Under the pieces are notes generated by a model, which was not told the origin of the DNA, searched no databases, and was given only the letters and a program-made list of their open reading frames with translations. A program made the position numbers and the translations under genes. Positions 24,979 through 33,972 of a DNA stretch of 35,034 nt are shown piece after piece. Within the stretch, counting starts at the first letter, position 1; every line of letters starts with the position of its first letter. The stretch covers positions 1 through 35,034 of the forward strand of contig VGDZ01000029.1 of assembly GCA_016869515.1 (NCBI GenBank), read 5' to 3'. This DNA comes from Alphaproteobacteria bacterium (GTDB lineage: Bacteria; Pseudomonadota; Alphaproteobacteria; VGDZ01).

Positions 24979-25701
24979 TCAGCTTTCGGTGGCCGGGATC
25001 GCCGCCGGCCGGGCGCGGGCACGAGCGCCCGAGCGCGCCGGGGTGGCGGCGTAGATCTGCTTGGTGGCCTCGACCATCAGCACGCCGGCGAAAGTGCCGA
25101 AAAGCCGGTCGCCCAGGTCCTCGATCGCGCCCGCGGCGCGCAGCGCGAAGCCCCAATCCCAAGGCGGGACGTAGAGCGCGCGTTGCCAGGCGATCGGCGC
25201 GAACAGCGTGTCGCGCAACAGCCGCGTCACCTGCGTCATCGAATAGGGCGAACCGTGGGCGAAGGGCGTGGTCTCGGCCCGCGCCCACAATCCGCGGCGG
25301 TTGGGGACCACCACCATCATCCGGCCGCCCGATGCCAGCACCCGCCAGCATTCGCGCAGCATCGGCCGCAGCTCCTCGGCGTTTTCGAGCGCGTGCACCA
25401 GCAGCACGCGATCGAAGGTGGCGTCGGGCAAGGGCAGCTCGGCCTCCTCGGCCAGCGCCACCAGGTTCGGCCCCGTTCCCGGCCAGGGCCGCACGCCTTG
25501 CGCCGCCGGCATCATGGCGACGACGCGCTGGGCCTCGTCGAGGAAGGGCCGCAAATACGGGATGGCGTAGCCCAGGCCCAGCACGTTCAGCCCGGCGACG
25601 CTGGGCCACTGCGCCCGCAGCCGCCGCCGGATCAGGCGACGCGCGACTTGACCCAGCCGGCTGGCGTAGAATTGATTGAGTTCGCTGACCTCGGGACGCA
25701 T
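24979..25701 (-). CDS. SAM-dependent methyltransferase-like protein
   Basis: 240 residues. LNVLGLGYAIPYL stands where motif I should be but lacks the usual GxGxG, so SAM binding may be altered. LPDATFDRVLLVHALENAE and RMMVVVPNRRGLWAR are the later methyltransferase strands, followed by TPFAHGSPYS. The C-terminal tail is rich in Arg/Ala. Homologues are commonly next to gloB in alphaproteobacteria, as here, but the substrate is unknown. Its ATG is 14 bp from the gloB ATG on the other strand. Confidence 0.75.
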   Translation of the reverse strand: MRPEVSELNQFYASRLGQVARRLIRRRLRAQWPSVAGLNVLGLGYAIPYLRPFLDEAQRVVAMMPAAQGVRPWPGTGPNLVALAEEAELPLPDATFDRVLLVHALENAEELRPMLRECWRVLASGGRMMVVVPNRRGLWARAETTPFAHGSPYSMTQVTRLLRDTLFAPIAWQRALYVPPWDWGFALRAAGAIEDLGDRLFGTFAGVLMVEATKQIYAATPARSGARARARPAAIPATES

Positions 25702-25715
25702 GGAGGAATGCTAGC

Positions 25716-26486
25716 ATGACGCGCTTGGTTATCGAGGCCGTGCCGGCCCTCAAGGACAACTACGTCTGGCTGGCGCGCGAGCCGGGGGCGGGCGTGACCG
25801 CGGTGGTCGATCCGGCCGAGCCCGGCCCGGTGGTGGCGGCGCTGGAACGGCACGGCTGGCGGCTGGACGTCATCCTCAACACCCATCATCACGGCGACCA
25901 TGTCGGCGGCAACCGCGCGCTGAAGGAGAAATACGGCTGCAAGATCGTCGGCCCGGCCGCCGACCGCGAGCGCATTCCGCTGATCGACCAGGCGGTGGCC
26001 GAGGGCGAGCGCGTCGCGCTGGGCGATCAGCAGGCCGAGGTGTTCGACATCCCCGGCCATACCCGCGGCCACATCGCCTACTGGTTCGCCGCAAGCGAGG
26101 CGCTGTTCTGCGGCGATACCATCTTCAGCCTCGGCTGCGGCCGGCTGTTCGAGGGCGATCCCAAGACCATGTGGCATTCGATCGGCAAGCTGCGGCGGTT
26201 GCCGGATGCGACCCGCGTCTTCTGCGCCCACGAATACACCCAGTCCAATGCCCGCTTCGCGCTGACGGTCGATCCCGACAATCCGGCGCTGCGGGCGCGC
26301 GTGGCCGAGGTCGATCGCCTGCGCGCTGCCGGGCAATCGACCGTGCCTTCGCTGCTGGGGGTGGAGAAGGCGGCCAATCCCTTCCTGCGCGCCGACGATC
26401 CCGTGCTGGCGCGCAATGTCGGCCTGGCCGGGGCCGATGCGGTGGCGGTGTTCGGCGAAGTGCGCGGCCGCAAGGACCGCTTCTGA
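25716..26486 (+). CDS. gloB: Hydroxyacylglutathione hydrolase (glyoxalase II)
   Basis: 256 residues. The metallo-beta-lactamase motif THHHGDHVGG is at 56-65; GHTRGHIAY, the Asp of FCGDTIFSLGCGRLFEG and CAHEYTQSNARFAL give the other metal and glutathione-binding residues. It hydrolyses S-lactoylglutathione in methylglyoxal detoxification. A GGAGG SD lies about 10 bp before the ATG. The promoter must lie within the divergent methyltransferase gene because only 14 bp separate the starts. Confidence 0.96.
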   Translation: MTRLVIEAVPALKDNYVWLAREPGAGVTAVVDPAEPGPVVAALERHGWRLDVILNTHHHGDHVGGNRALKEKYGCKIVGPAADRERIPLIDQAVAEGERVALGDQQAEVFDIPGHTRGHIAYWFAASEALFCGDTIFSLGCGRLFEGDPKTMWHSIGKLRRLPDATRVFCAHEYTQSNARFALTVDPDNPALRARVAEVDRLRAAGQSTVPSLLGVEKAANPFLRADDPVLARNVGLAGADAVAVFGEVRGRKDRF

Positions 26487-26492
26487 GGCGCC

Positions 26493-26580
26493 GAACCGAT
26501 CGCGGTCCAGAGCGGGATGCGAGGGCATGATTCACGATCTGTCTTGAACCACATGGTTCAAGACAGATCGATCATGCCCT
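26493..26580. repeat. Palindromic intergenic repeat, gloB-upp side
   Basis: It starts with a stretch containing ATCGCGGTCCAGAGC, followed by a nested hairpin. Outer arms AGGGCATGAT (26522-26531) pair with ATCATGCCCT (26571-26580); inner arms GATCTGTCTTGAACC (26536-26550) pair with GGTTCAAGACAGATC (26555-26569) around ACAT. Twenty-five base pairs are perfect. It ends in the upp stop codon. It may stop transcription in both directions. A related copy lies on the other side of upp. Confidence 0.9.
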
Positions 26581-27211
26581 ATCGCGTGCCGTAAAGCCGG
26601 TCGCCGGCGTCGCCCAGGCCGGGCAGGATATAGCCGTGGTCGTTGAGTTCGCGGTCCAGGCCGGCGGCGTAGATCGGCACGTCGGGATGGGCCTCGCCGA
26701 AGGCGCGCACGCCCTCGGGCGCCGCCACCAGGCAGACGAAGCGCAGCGACAAGGGCTTCAGTTCCTTCAGCCGTTCGATCGCGGCGATGGCCGAATTGGC
26801 GGTGGCCAGCATCGGATCGGCGACGATGGTGTGGCGCTGGGCGATGTCGAACGGCATCTTGAAATAGTATTCGACCGCCTGCAGCGTCTTGGGATCGCGA
26901 TAGAGGCCGATATGGCCGACCTTGGCGGTGGGGATGAGGTCGAGCAGCCCGTCGACCAGGCCGTTGCCGGCGCGCAAGATCGAGATCAGGCAGGGCTCGG
27001 GGCCGGCCAGCACCGGCGCCTCCATCGGCTCCAGCGGCGTCTCGATGCGGGCGGTGGCGGTGGGCAGGTCGCGCGTCACCTCGTAGCCCAACAGCAGCGC
27101 CACCTCGCGCAGCAGCCGGCGGAATTCGGGCGTCGGCGTGTCGCGCCGGCGCATCGCCGTCAGCTTGTGGCGCACCAGCGGATGATCGACCACCTTGAAA
27201 CGCGGATTCAT
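26579..27211 (-). CDS. upp: Uracil phosphoribosyltransferase
   Basis: 210 residues from ATG 27211, which follows GGGAGG by about 6 bp; the longer frame upstream lacks family residues. [13 protein letters not shown] opens the protein, [17 protein letters not shown] is mid-protein, and [12 protein letters not shown] is the PRPP-binding loop. [31 protein letters not shown] ends it. It makes UMP from uracil and PRPP. Together with urc4 and urc1 downstream-oriented neighbours it suggests the URC pathway, in which uracil first becomes UMP-linked. Palindromic repeats sit on both sides. Confidence 0.96.
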   Translation of the reverse strand: MNPRFKVVDHPLVRHKLTAMRRRDTPTPEFRRLLREVALLLGYEVTRDLPTATARIETPLEPMEAPVLAGPEPCLISILRAGNGLVDGLLDLIPTAKVGHIGLYRDPKTLQAVEYYFKMPFDIAQRHTIVADPMLATANSAIAAIERLKELKPLSLRFVCLVAAPEGVRAFGEAHPDVPIYAAGLDRELNDHGYILPGLGDAGDRLYGTR

Positions 27212-27224
27212 CGCTCCCTCCCTT

Positions 27225-27327
27225 AGGGCATGATCGTTCATGCCCTCGTATCCTGCTCTGGACCGCGATTCACGGTTCATAGGTAATCGCGGCCGCGATT
27301 CCCTATGAACCGATCGCGGTCTAGAAC
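27225..27327. repeat. Palindromic intergenic repeat, upp-urc4 side
   Basis: A hairpin AGGGCATGA/TCATGCCCT (27225-27246) is followed by a stretch that in reverse complement matches the other side of upp (ATCGCGGTCCAGAGC and CGAGGGCATGA). Then comes a 40-bp near-perfect palindrome at 27273-27312 (one mismatched pair) centred on CGCGGCCGCG. A final plus-strand copy of the GAACCGATCGCGGTC motif (27307-27327, two mismatches to 26493-26513) supplies the urc4 stop codon. Confidence 0.88.
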
Positions 27328-28496
27328 ACCGTGCCGTCGCTGCGCACCGTCAGCGGCGGTCCGCCATCGCGCCGCCGCTCGGCCGCGAGCCTGCGCCCGA
27401 CCGCCCAGGTTCCGCCTTGCAGCATCTCGGCCAGGGTCATCGCCGGCCGGCCGAGACGCGCCCGCACCAACGCCAACAGCGCGTCCAGCAACGCGACGGT
27501 CAGCGCCCGCCATTCCACCACCACGCTCGAATCGACGCCGTGGGTGGCGTCCAGCAGCACCGGCTCGCGCGGCACGACGATGCCGAGATCGATCAGCATG
27601 CCGCCATTGCGGTATTCGGCCAGGCCGGTCAGGGCATCGATGCGCTCGACCGCGACCCCGGCCCATTGCAGAGGTTCGAGCAGCGAATAGCTCAGCCATT
27701 GCGACAGCTTGTGGAAGGCGACCAGGCCGCCGGGCACGGCCGGATGCGGCCAGACGTCGCCGAGTTCGATCCCGGCCCGCACCATGCGCCCGGGCCAGAT
27801 CCGACCCAGCCGCCGCAACAGTTCCGCCAGCACGTCGTCGGCGCCGACGCGGCCGGTGCGGGCGAGACGGTCGAACAGATTGCCTAGCCGCGATTCGCGT
27901 CCGAAGACCTCGGGCTGGGCGGCAACGGCCGCGGCCAGCGCCCGCAGCAATTCCGCCCGGCCGTCGAGTCCGACCAGGCGATTGTCGGGACCGACCTGGA
28001 AGGCGCGCGCCAAGTCGGAGGCCGTAACTCGGTCCAGCGCCGCGGCATCGACCTGCCAGGGCTTGGCCGAGTCCGAGGACAGCGCGCCCGAGGCGACGAA
28101 ATCCAGGCTGGCGATGGCCAGGCCTTCCGAGCGCGCCAATTCCCGTCCGCTGCGATCGCGGTAGCGCCACTCGGCGCCGGCGCCGGCATCGACCAGTACC
28201 GAGACGATGGCCAGTTCGAAGGCGGCGCGGGCGCGTTCGGACGCATCGCCGGCGACGGCATCGAGATGGGCGCGGCCGAGATCCTGGCCATCGACCACAA
28301 AATGCCGCCAGCGGCTGTGATAGGGCACGACCAGATCGGGATAGGCTTGGCGCGTGCAGGCGGCCACGGCATCGGCGGCCAGCGCCAGCCGATCCTCGGC
28401 CACGTCGAAATGCAGCCTTCGGCCGGTCAGCACGGCGCGGCAGGTCTCGCGCACCGCGCGCGCGGTCAGCAGGCCCTCGGCGGCGGCGCGATCCAT
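27321..28496 (-). CDS. urc4: URC4/Urg3-family (DUF1688) uracil catabolism protein
   Basis: 391 residues. [14 protein letters not shown] near the start, [25 protein letters not shown], and [17 protein letters not shown] are family-typical stretches of DUF1688. URC4 is required for uracil breakdown in the yeast URC pathway, with homologues in bacteria; its reaction is not clearly established. It follows urc1 by a 2-bp gap and precedes upp. Its stop codon lies within the palindromic repeat at 27307-27327. Confidence 0.85.
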   Translation of the reverse strand: MDRAAAEGLLTARAVRETCRAVLTGRRLHFDVAEDRLALAADAVAACTRQAYPDLVVPYHSRWRHFVVDGQDLGRAHLDAVAGDASERARAAFELAIVSVLVDAGAGAEWRYRDRSGRELARSEGLAIASLDFVASGALSSDSAKPWQVDAAALDRVTASDLARAFQVGPDNRLVGLDGRAELLRALAAAVAAQPEVFGRESRLGNLFDRLARTGRVGADDVLAELLRRLGRIWPGRMVRAGIELGDVWPHPAVPGGLVAFHKLSQWLSYSLLEPLQWAGVAVERIDALTGLAEYRNGGMLIDLGIVVPREPVLLDATHGVDSSVVVEWRALTVALLDALLALVRARLGRPAMTLAEMLQGGTWAVGRRLAAERRRDGGPPLTVRSDGTVF

Positions 28497-28498
28497 GC

Positions 28499-29764
28499 TC
28501 AGTCTTCGAGCCGGCGCCCCTTGGCGCGCGCCAGGTCGGCGCGGCCGGGCGCGCCTTCGGGGGCGTAGTAGCCGGCGGCCTTCTTGGCGTCCATCTCGAC
28601 CGCGGCGTCGGCCGGGATCAGCTCGGCCGGGATCGGCACGCGCTCGACGATGGTGATGCCCTGCTTGGCCATGGCGCCGTGCTTCATGTTGGACATCGAG
28701 GCCAGGCGGTCGATGCGGCGGATGCCCAGCCAGGACAGCACGTCCGGCATCAGCTCCTGGAAGCGCATGTCCTCGACCCCGGCGACGCATTCGGTGCGCT
28801 CGAAATAGGTCTCGGCGCGGTCGCCGCCCTGCTGGCGCTTGCGGGCGTTGTAGACCAGGAACTTGGTGACCTCGCCCAGCGCGCGGCCCTCCTTGCGGTT
28901 GTAGACCACGACGCCGACGCCGCCGGCCTGCGCGGTCTCGATGCACAGCTCGACGCCGTGGGCCAGATAGGGCCGGCAGGTGCAGATGTCCGATCCGAAC
29001 ACGTCCGAGCCGTTGCATTCGTCGTGGACGCGGCAGGCGATGGCGGTGTCCTCGCCGCCCAGCTTGGCCGGATCGCCGAACAGATAGACCGTGTGGCCGC
29101 CGATCGGCGGCAGGAAGACCGCGAGATCGGGCCGCGTCACCAGCTCGGGGTACATGCCGCCGGTGTGCTCGAACAGGCCGCGGCGCAGCTCGGCCTCCTC
29201 GATCTCGAAGCGCGCCGCCACGCCGGGCAGGTGCCAGACCGGATCGATCGCGATCTTGGTGACGCGCGCCTTGCCCGTGGGGCCCAGCACGCGGTTGTCC
29301 GAGCGCAGCCGGCCCGCGGCCATGGCCTGGACCAGTTCGGGCATTTCGATATGGGCCTTGGTGACGGCGATGGTCGGGCGGATGTCGATGCCGGAGGCGA
29401 TCTCCGCGGCGAAGACCTCGGCGACGCGGTGGCCCCACGGATCCAGCGAGACGATCGCGCCCGGCGCGGACCATTGCGGGAAGGGCCCGATCGGCTCGGC
29501 CGGGGCGGTGTCGGTCAGGTCGGCGACATGGTCGCGATCCAGCCGGCCGGCGGCGATCGCCAGCGCGCGGTAGAGCGCATAGGCGCCGGCATGGCTGCCG
29601 ATGGCGTTGCGGCGCTGGGGGTCGCTCAGCGTCGCCACCACCGGGCCGCGGCGGCGCGGATCGGCCTCGCCCCAGCGCAGCGCGGGCGCGCGTTCGGCGC
29701 GCTGGCCCGGATGCGAGGTCAGCACGATGTGACGCGAGCGGGACTTGGACTTGCTTTCGGCCAT
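28499..29764 (-). CDS. urc1: URC1-type GTP cyclohydrolase II-like protein
   Basis: 421 residues. The C-terminal half has the GTP cyclohydrolase II fold: CRVHDECNGSDVFGSDICTC with the zinc Cys residues, YNRKEGRALGEVTKFLVYN, and RIDRLASMSNMKHGAM. The N-terminal 200 residues are an extra domain found in URC1/Urg1 and not in riboflavin RibA. In yeast URC1 acts on uracil catabolism. Position next to urc4 and upp fits this rather than riboflavin synthesis. It heads the unit and has its own promoter at 29795-29822. Confidence 0.87.
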   Translation of the reverse strand: MAESKSKSRSRHIVLTSHPGQRAERAPALRWGEADPRRRGPVVATLSDPQRRNAIGSHAGAYALYRALAIAAGRLDRDHVADLTDTAPAEPIGPFPQWSAPGAIVSLDPWGHRVAEVFAAEIASGIDIRPTIAVTKAHIEMPELVQAMAAGRLRSDNRVLGPTGKARVTKIAIDPVWHLPGVAARFEIEEAELRRGLFEHTGGMYPELVTRPDLAVFLPPIGGHTVYLFGDPAKLGGEDTAIACRVHDECNGSDVFGSDICTCRPYLAHGVELCIETAQAGGVGVVVYNRKEGRALGEVTKFLVYNARKRQQGGDRAETYFERTECVAGVEDMRFQELMPDVLSWLGIRRIDRLASMSNMKHGAMAKQGITIVERVPIPAELIPADAAVEMDAKKAAGYYAPEGAPGRADLARAKGRRLED

Positions 29765-29794
29765 GATCCGGTCGTCCGTGGCGGAAAGCGCCGG

Positions 29795-29822
29795 ATTGTC
29801 GCCCCTTGGCGGCGGATGTCAA
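29795..29822 (-). promoter_or_regulatory. Promoter of the urc1-urc4(-upp) unit
   Basis: On the minus strand, perfect TTGACA (29817-29822), 16-bp spacer, GACAAT (29795-29800). A 14-bp palindrome CCGCCCGCGGGCGG (29824-29837) abuts the -35 and could be an operator or the end of the DUF3501 unit. Confidence 0.55.
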
Positions 29823-29844
29823 GCCGCCCGCGGGCGGGGAAAAG

Positions 29845-30435
29845 TCAGTCCAAGTCCTCCGCCAGTTCGGCGCGGACGGTTTCGGGCAGCATCGCCATGT
29901 GGCCGTAGTTGGCGTGGCCGAAGCCCAGCACCACCCGCGTCCCCGCGGCCTTGAACTTGGCGGCCTGGGCCGGGGTGAAAGGGAAATGCAGGAAATGCAC
30001 CGCCGAGGTCTTGCCGCTTTCGTCGGTGCGTTCCTGGTCGGATTCGGGCCGGGCGCGCACGCTCTCGCCGGCGAATTCGAGCGCGACGGTGTCCTCGATC
30101 CGGCCCAGCGTCGCCAGCGCGCGCGCGCGCTGGTCGGGGTCCTCGATTTCCAGCATCAGCGTCGCGGTCAATTCGCCGCCGTTGGGGATCATCGGATTGT
30201 AGGCCGCCAGTTCGTCCGCGATCTGCGCCTCGCCGCCCTTTTCGATGTAGAGCATTTCCTGCACCTGCATCAGCATGGTGTCGAAGCTCTCGAAAAAGAA
30301 GGTGGCGAAGGGACCGACCGCGACCCGCCGGCGCTTTTTCAGTTCGACCACGGCGGCGCGGCGCGCCTTGCGCTCGGCGGCATAGGCGGCGAGATCGACC
30401 AGGTCGGAACGCTCGATGGTCTTGCGGCGTGCCAT
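29845..30435 (-). CDS. DUF3501 protein
   Basis: 196 residues. The N-terminal helix-rich part ([18 protein letters not shown]) is followed by [25 protein letters not shown], the DUF3501 signature, then [14 protein letters not shown] and [12 protein letters not shown]. No Cys cluster or membrane segment is seen. Its function is unknown. It begins 1 bp after the Fe-S protein gene ends; together with rubrerythrin the three genes form a conserved-looking run. Confidence 0.85.
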   Translation of the reverse strand: MARRKTIERSDLVDLAAYAAERKARRAAVVELKKRRRVAVGPFATFFFESFDTMLMQVQEMLYIEKGGEAQIADELAAYNPMIPNGGELTATLMLEIEDPDQRARALATLGRIEDTVALEFAGESVRARPESDQERTDESGKTSAVHFLHFPFTPAQAAKFKAAGTRVVLGFGHANYGHMAMLPETVRAELAEDLD

Positions 30436-30436
30436 C

Positions 30437-31801
30437 TCAGCCTCCGAGCCCGTAGGCCAGTGCGAAAAGCTGGATCGGATGCAGCGCGTGCTCGGGCGCG
30501 GCCGCGGCCGGCTCGGGCAGGCGCTCGACGCCTTGCAGGATGTGCTCGCCGGCCAGCGGGCATTCGCTGGCGAGATAGCGCTTGCCCTCGATCAACGCGG
30601 CATTGGCCTGGCGCGCCACCGGCCGTCCCTGCTTGATCGCCACCGGGAAGTTGTCGGATGTGATGCCCCAGCTGCCGCCATGGCCCGAGCAGCGTTCGAT
30701 CACGCTCAACTCGGCGCCCGGAATCAGCTTGAGCATTTCGGCCGCCTTGGGGCCGAGATTCTGGGCGCGGGCATGGCAGGCGAGATGCAGCGCGACCCCG
30801 CCCGGCAGCGGCTTGAGACCGGGCGGCAGCCCTTCCTTGCGCGCGATCTCGACCACGTACTGGGCGATGTCGCGCGTCGCCTTGGACAGCTTCGCGATCG
30901 CCGCGTCGCCCGGCAGGATCAGCGGCCATTCGAACTTGAGCATCAGCGCGCAGGACGGCACCAGGGCGACGACGTCGTAGCCCCGCTCGATCCAGGACCC
31001 AAGCGCCGCGGAGACCTTGCGCGCCTTGGCGGCGACGGATTCGAGATCTCCATGTTCCAATTGCGGCATGCCGCAGCAGGCGGGATAGACCACCTCGGTC
31101 TCGACGCCGAGATGGGCCAGCACGGCGCGAGTGGCCATGCCGATCTCGGGGTTGTTGTAGTTGCAGAAGCAGGTGGCGTAGAGCACCGCCTTGCGGCCGA
31201 AAGCCGGGGCGGTGCGGTTGAGCGCGGGCGGCTCCTGCGCCGCCTGGACGGCGAAGGTGCGGCCGGCGAAACGCGGCAACGCGGCTTCGCGGTGCACGTC
31301 GGCGGCGGCTTGCAGCACGCCGCGGCCGAGCGCATTGCCGCGGTCGGTCGCCCAGTTGGCGAGAGTCGAGACCAGGCTGGCGGCGGTGCCGTTGCGGTCG
31401 GTCGCGGTCAGCTGGCGGGCGGCGAAGGGCGTCTCGCCCTTGCTGTGGGCGATGGCGCGGGCGCGCAGCACCAGATGCGGGAAGTCGAGATCGAAATCGT
31501 GCGGCGGCACATAGGGGCACACCGTCATGAAGCACAGATCGCACAGCGTGCAGGCGTCGATCGCCGGCTTGAAGTCGGCGCTCTTGACCTCGTCGAGTTC
31601 GCCCGTCGGGCTGGCATCGACCAAATCGAACAGCCGCGGGAAGGAATCGCACAGATTGAAGCAGCGCCGGCAGCCATGGCAGAGGTCGAACACCCGCCGC
31701 AGCTCGGCGTCGAGCTTGGCCTCGTCCCAGAACTCGGCGCTTTGCCACGCCAAGGGGCGGCGCACCGGCGCTTCGGTCGAACCTTCTTTGACGACAGCCA
31801 T
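30437..31801 (-). CDS. HdrD/GlpC-like Fe-S protein with two CCG domains
   Basis: 454 residues. Two four-cysteine clusters: C41, C44, C47, C51 ([11 protein letters not shown]) and C84, C87, C90, C95 ([12 protein letters not shown]). The second has one more residue than the usual CxxCxxCxxxC. Two cysteine-rich CCG motifs follow: [11 protein letters not shown] with [12 protein letters not shown], and [12 protein letters not shown] with CSGHGGSWG. This is the heterodisulfide-reductase D/GlpC type of electron-transfer protein. No membrane anchor is evident. It lies between rubrerythrin and DUF3501. Confidence 0.87.
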   Translation of the reverse strand: MAVVKEGSTEAPVRRPLAWQSAEFWDEAKLDAELRRVFDLCHGCRRCFNLCDSFPRLFDLVDASPTGELDEVKSADFKPAIDACTLCDLCFMTVCPYVPPHDFDLDFPHLVLRARAIAHSKGETPFAARQLTATDRNGTAASLVSTLANWATDRGNALGRGVLQAAADVHREAALPRFAGRTFAVQAAQEPPALNRTAPAFGRKAVLYATCFCNYNNPEIGMATRAVLAHLGVETEVVYPACCGMPQLEHGDLESVAAKARKVSAALGSWIERGYDVVALVPSCALMLKFEWPLILPGDAAIAKLSKATRDIAQYVVEIARKEGLPPGLKPLPGGVALHLACHARAQNLGPKAAEMLKLIPGAELSVIERCSGHGGSWGITSDNFPVAIKQGRPVARQANAALIEGKRYLASECPLAGEHILQGVERLPEPAAAAPEHALHPIQLFALAYGLGG

Positions 31802-31843
31802 CGCTGGCAGGCCTCCCTGCGCCTAACCCGCAATTGTAGAAAT

Positions 31844-31870
31844 CGGGCGGAGGGGGTCGCCCTCCGCCCG
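31844..31870 (-). terminator. Hairpin after rubrerythrin
   Basis: Eleven-bp perfect stem: CGGGCGGAGGG with CCCTCCGCCCG around a 5-nt loop, then ATTTCTACAATT on the minus strand. It sits between rubrerythrin and the Fe-S gene; partial readthrough would allow lower expression of the two downstream genes. Confidence 0.65.
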
Positions 31871-31881
31871 CGATGCCCGAC

Positions 31882-32301
<420 letters not shown>

Positions 32302-32340
32302 GATCCTTCTCCTCTCGAAAACGATGCCGTGACGCGAGGG

Positions 32341-32369
32341 AATATGGTCGCCGCCGGCGCCGCTGTCAA
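32341..32369 (-). promoter_or_regulatory. Promoter of rubrerythrin
   Basis: On the minus strand, perfect TTGACA (32364-32369), 17-bp spacer, CATATT (32341-32346). The transcript would begin about 35 bp before the ATG. Confidence 0.65.
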
Positions 32370-32372
32370 TAG

Positions 32373-32389
32373 TTTAGAACAGTTATAAA
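32373..32389. promoter_or_regulatory. ICE-box-like Irr operator
   Basis: TTTAGAACAGTTATAAA, an imperfect dyad matching the Irr consensus TTTAGAAnnnTTCTAAA except one base. It lies 3 bp upstream of the rubrerythrin -35, between irr and rubrerythrin. Position upstream of -35 is more often linked to activation by Irr than repression; direction here is unproven. Confidence 0.65.
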
Positions 32390-32414
32390 CAAGAAAGATT
32401 GTCGCAGGCCGCGA

Positions 32415-32834
32415 TCACGCCTTCTTCAGCCGCACCACCACGTCGATGCGGTCGATCGCCAGGCCCTCGGGCGGGCGCGGCAGGCCCTGCACGCGCAGGC
32501 CCTCGGCCGGGATGTCGGTCAGTTCGCGACCCCGGTGGTCGTAGAAATGATGGTGCCGGCTGGTGTTGGTGTCGAAATAGGACCGGCCGGTGTCGACCGC
32601 CACCTCGCGCAACAGGCCGGCGGCGGTGAACTGGTTGAGGGTGTTGTAGACCGTGGCCAGCGACACCCGCACGCCGTCGGCCTGGGCCTCGTCGTGCAGC
32701 ATCTCGGCGGTGACGTGGCGATCGCCCTTGGCGAACAGGATGCGCCCGAGCGACAGCCGCTGGCGGGTCGGCCGCAGGCCGACGCCGCGCAGGCGCTCGG
32801 CGATGCGGGCGAAAGGACGGGCGATCGGAATCAT
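32415..32834 (-). CDS. irr: Iron response regulator Irr (Fur family)
   Basis: 139 residues. The winged helix has GLRPTRQRLSLGRILF and VSLATVYNTLNQF; the histidine-rich site RHHHFYD is at 93-99. The stretch RELTDIPAEGLRVQGLPRPPEG distinguishes Irr from Fur, Zur and PerR. The N-terminal haem regulatory Cys-Pro motif of the Bradyrhizobium type is absent. Irr controls iron and haem genes when haem is scarce. Its -10 box lies 6 bp before the ATG, and no SD is seen. Confidence 0.93.
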   Translation of the reverse strand: MIPIARPFARIAERLRGVGLRPTRQRLSLGRILFAKGDRHVTAEMLHDEAQADGVRVSLATVYNTLNQFTAAGLLREVAVDTGRSYFDTNTSRHHHFYDHRGRELTDIPAEGLRVQGLPRPPEGLAIDRIDVVVRLKKA

Positions 32835-32840
32835 GGCGCG

Positions 32841-32868
32841 AATGTAGGGATTGCCCGGCCGATGTCAA
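32841..32868 (-). promoter_or_regulatory. Promoter of irr, probably leaderless
   Basis: On the minus strand, perfect TTGACA (32863-32868), 16-bp spacer, TACATT (32841-32846). Only six bases separate the -10 from the ATG, so the RNA would start at or next to it. Confidence 0.5.
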
Positions 32869-32873
32869 AGGCG

Positions 32874-32902
32874 TTGTCGTCGCACGCGGCCGAGGGCATG
32901 AT
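32874..32902 (+). promoter_or_regulatory. Candidate promoter of the phosphotransferase gene
   Basis: TTGTCG (32874-32879), 17-bp spacer, CATGAT (32897-32902), nine bp before the ATG at 32912. It overlaps an AGGGCATGATCG stretch also present in the upp repeats. Confidence 0.35.
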
Positions 32903-32911
32903 CGCTCCGTC

Positions 32912-33970
32912 ATGACCGCCTCGTCCGCGCCGATCCTGGTTCCGGTCCGACCCAATCACCGCATCGACGAGGCGGCGCTGGCGGCTTATGTCCGCGACCG
33001 GGTCCACGCCTTCGACGGGCCGATGACCGTGCGCCAATTCCAGGGCGGGCAGTCGAACCCGACCTATCACCTCCAGGCCGGCGACCGGCAACTGGTGGTG
33101 CGCAAGAAGCCGCCGGGCAAGCTTCTGCCCTCGGCCCACGCGGTCGACCGCGAATACCAGGTGATGAAGGCGCTGTGGGGGTCGGGCGTGCCGGTGCCCA
33201 AGGTGCATGTGCTGTGCACCGACGAAGCCGTGCTGGGCCAGTGGTTCTACGTCATGGACTATGTCGAGGGCCGGGTCTTCGCCGACCCGCTGGCGCCCGA
33301 CGCCGGCAAGGACGAGCGCGCCGCCATGTACCGCGAGATGGCCACGGTCATGGCCAAGCTGCACCAGGTCGATTACCGCGCCGTCGGGCTGTCGGAGTTC
33401 GGCAAGCCGACCGCCTACATCGCCCGCCAGGTGGCGCGCTGGTCCAAGCAATACGACGCCTCCAAGACCGACGACGTGCCGTCGATGACCAAGCTGATGG
33501 CCTGGCTGCCCGAGCACATCCCGCCGGGCGATGAAAGCGCCATCGTCCATGGCGACTATCGCCTGGGCAATCTGCTGATCCACCCCGCCGAGCCGCGGGT
33601 GGTGGCGGTGCTGGATTGGGAGCTGGCGACCATCGGCCATCCGCTGGCCGATCTGGCCTATAACTGCATGTCCTATCACTTGAAGCGCGGCACCAGCCGC
33701 GGCTTCGCCGATCTCGATCTAGCCAGCTACGGCATCCCCGGCGAGACCGACTATGTCGGGCTCTATTGCAAATTGACCGGGCGCGGCGACATCCCGCATT
33801 GGGAGTTCTACGTCGCCTACGCCCTGTTCCGCATCGCCGCCATCCTGCAAGGCGTCTACAAGCGCGGCCTCGACGGCAACGCCTCGGACGCGGGCGCGGT
33901 GCAGGTCGGCGGCACCTTCCGCGCCATCGCCGATCACGCCTGGTCGCTGGTCGAGCGCGCCCGGGGCTGA
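32912..33970 (+). CDS. APH-fold phosphotransferase family protein
   Basis: 352 residues. FQGGQSNPTYHLQ is the glycine-rich loop, VVRKKPPGKLL carries the ATP-binding Lys, AIVHGDYRLGNLL is the catalytic Brenner motif, and AVLDWELATIGHPLADL the metal-binding Asp. The closest type is the kinase domain of ACAD10/11, which acts on 4-hydroxyacids before acyl-CoA dehydrogenation. No acyl-CoA dehydrogenase is next to it in the window, so substrate is unknown. Resistance to aminoglycosides is unlikely. Confidence 0.87.
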   Translation: MTASSAPILVPVRPNHRIDEAALAAYVRDRVHAFDGPMTVRQFQGGQSNPTYHLQAGDRQLVVRKKPPGKLLPSAHAVDREYQVMKALWGSGVPVPKVHVLCTDEAVLGQWFYVMDYVEGRVFADPLAPDAGKDERAAMYREMATVMAKLHQVDYRAVGLSEFGKPTAYIARQVARWSKQYDASKTDDVPSMTKLMAWLPEHIPPGDESAIVHGDYRLGNLLIHPAEPRVVAVLDWELATIGHPLADLAYNCMSYHLKRGTSRGFADLDLASYGIPGETDYVGLYCKLTGRGDIPHWEFYVAYALFRIAAILQGVYKRGLDGNASDAGAVQVGGTFRAIADHAWSLVERARG

Positions 33971-33972
33971 GC

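Noticed and set aside
32912-33970. Aminoglycoside resistance gene
   Set aside because: The APH-fold motifs match the ACAD10/11 kinase-like group of metabolic phosphotransferases, not resistance enzymes.
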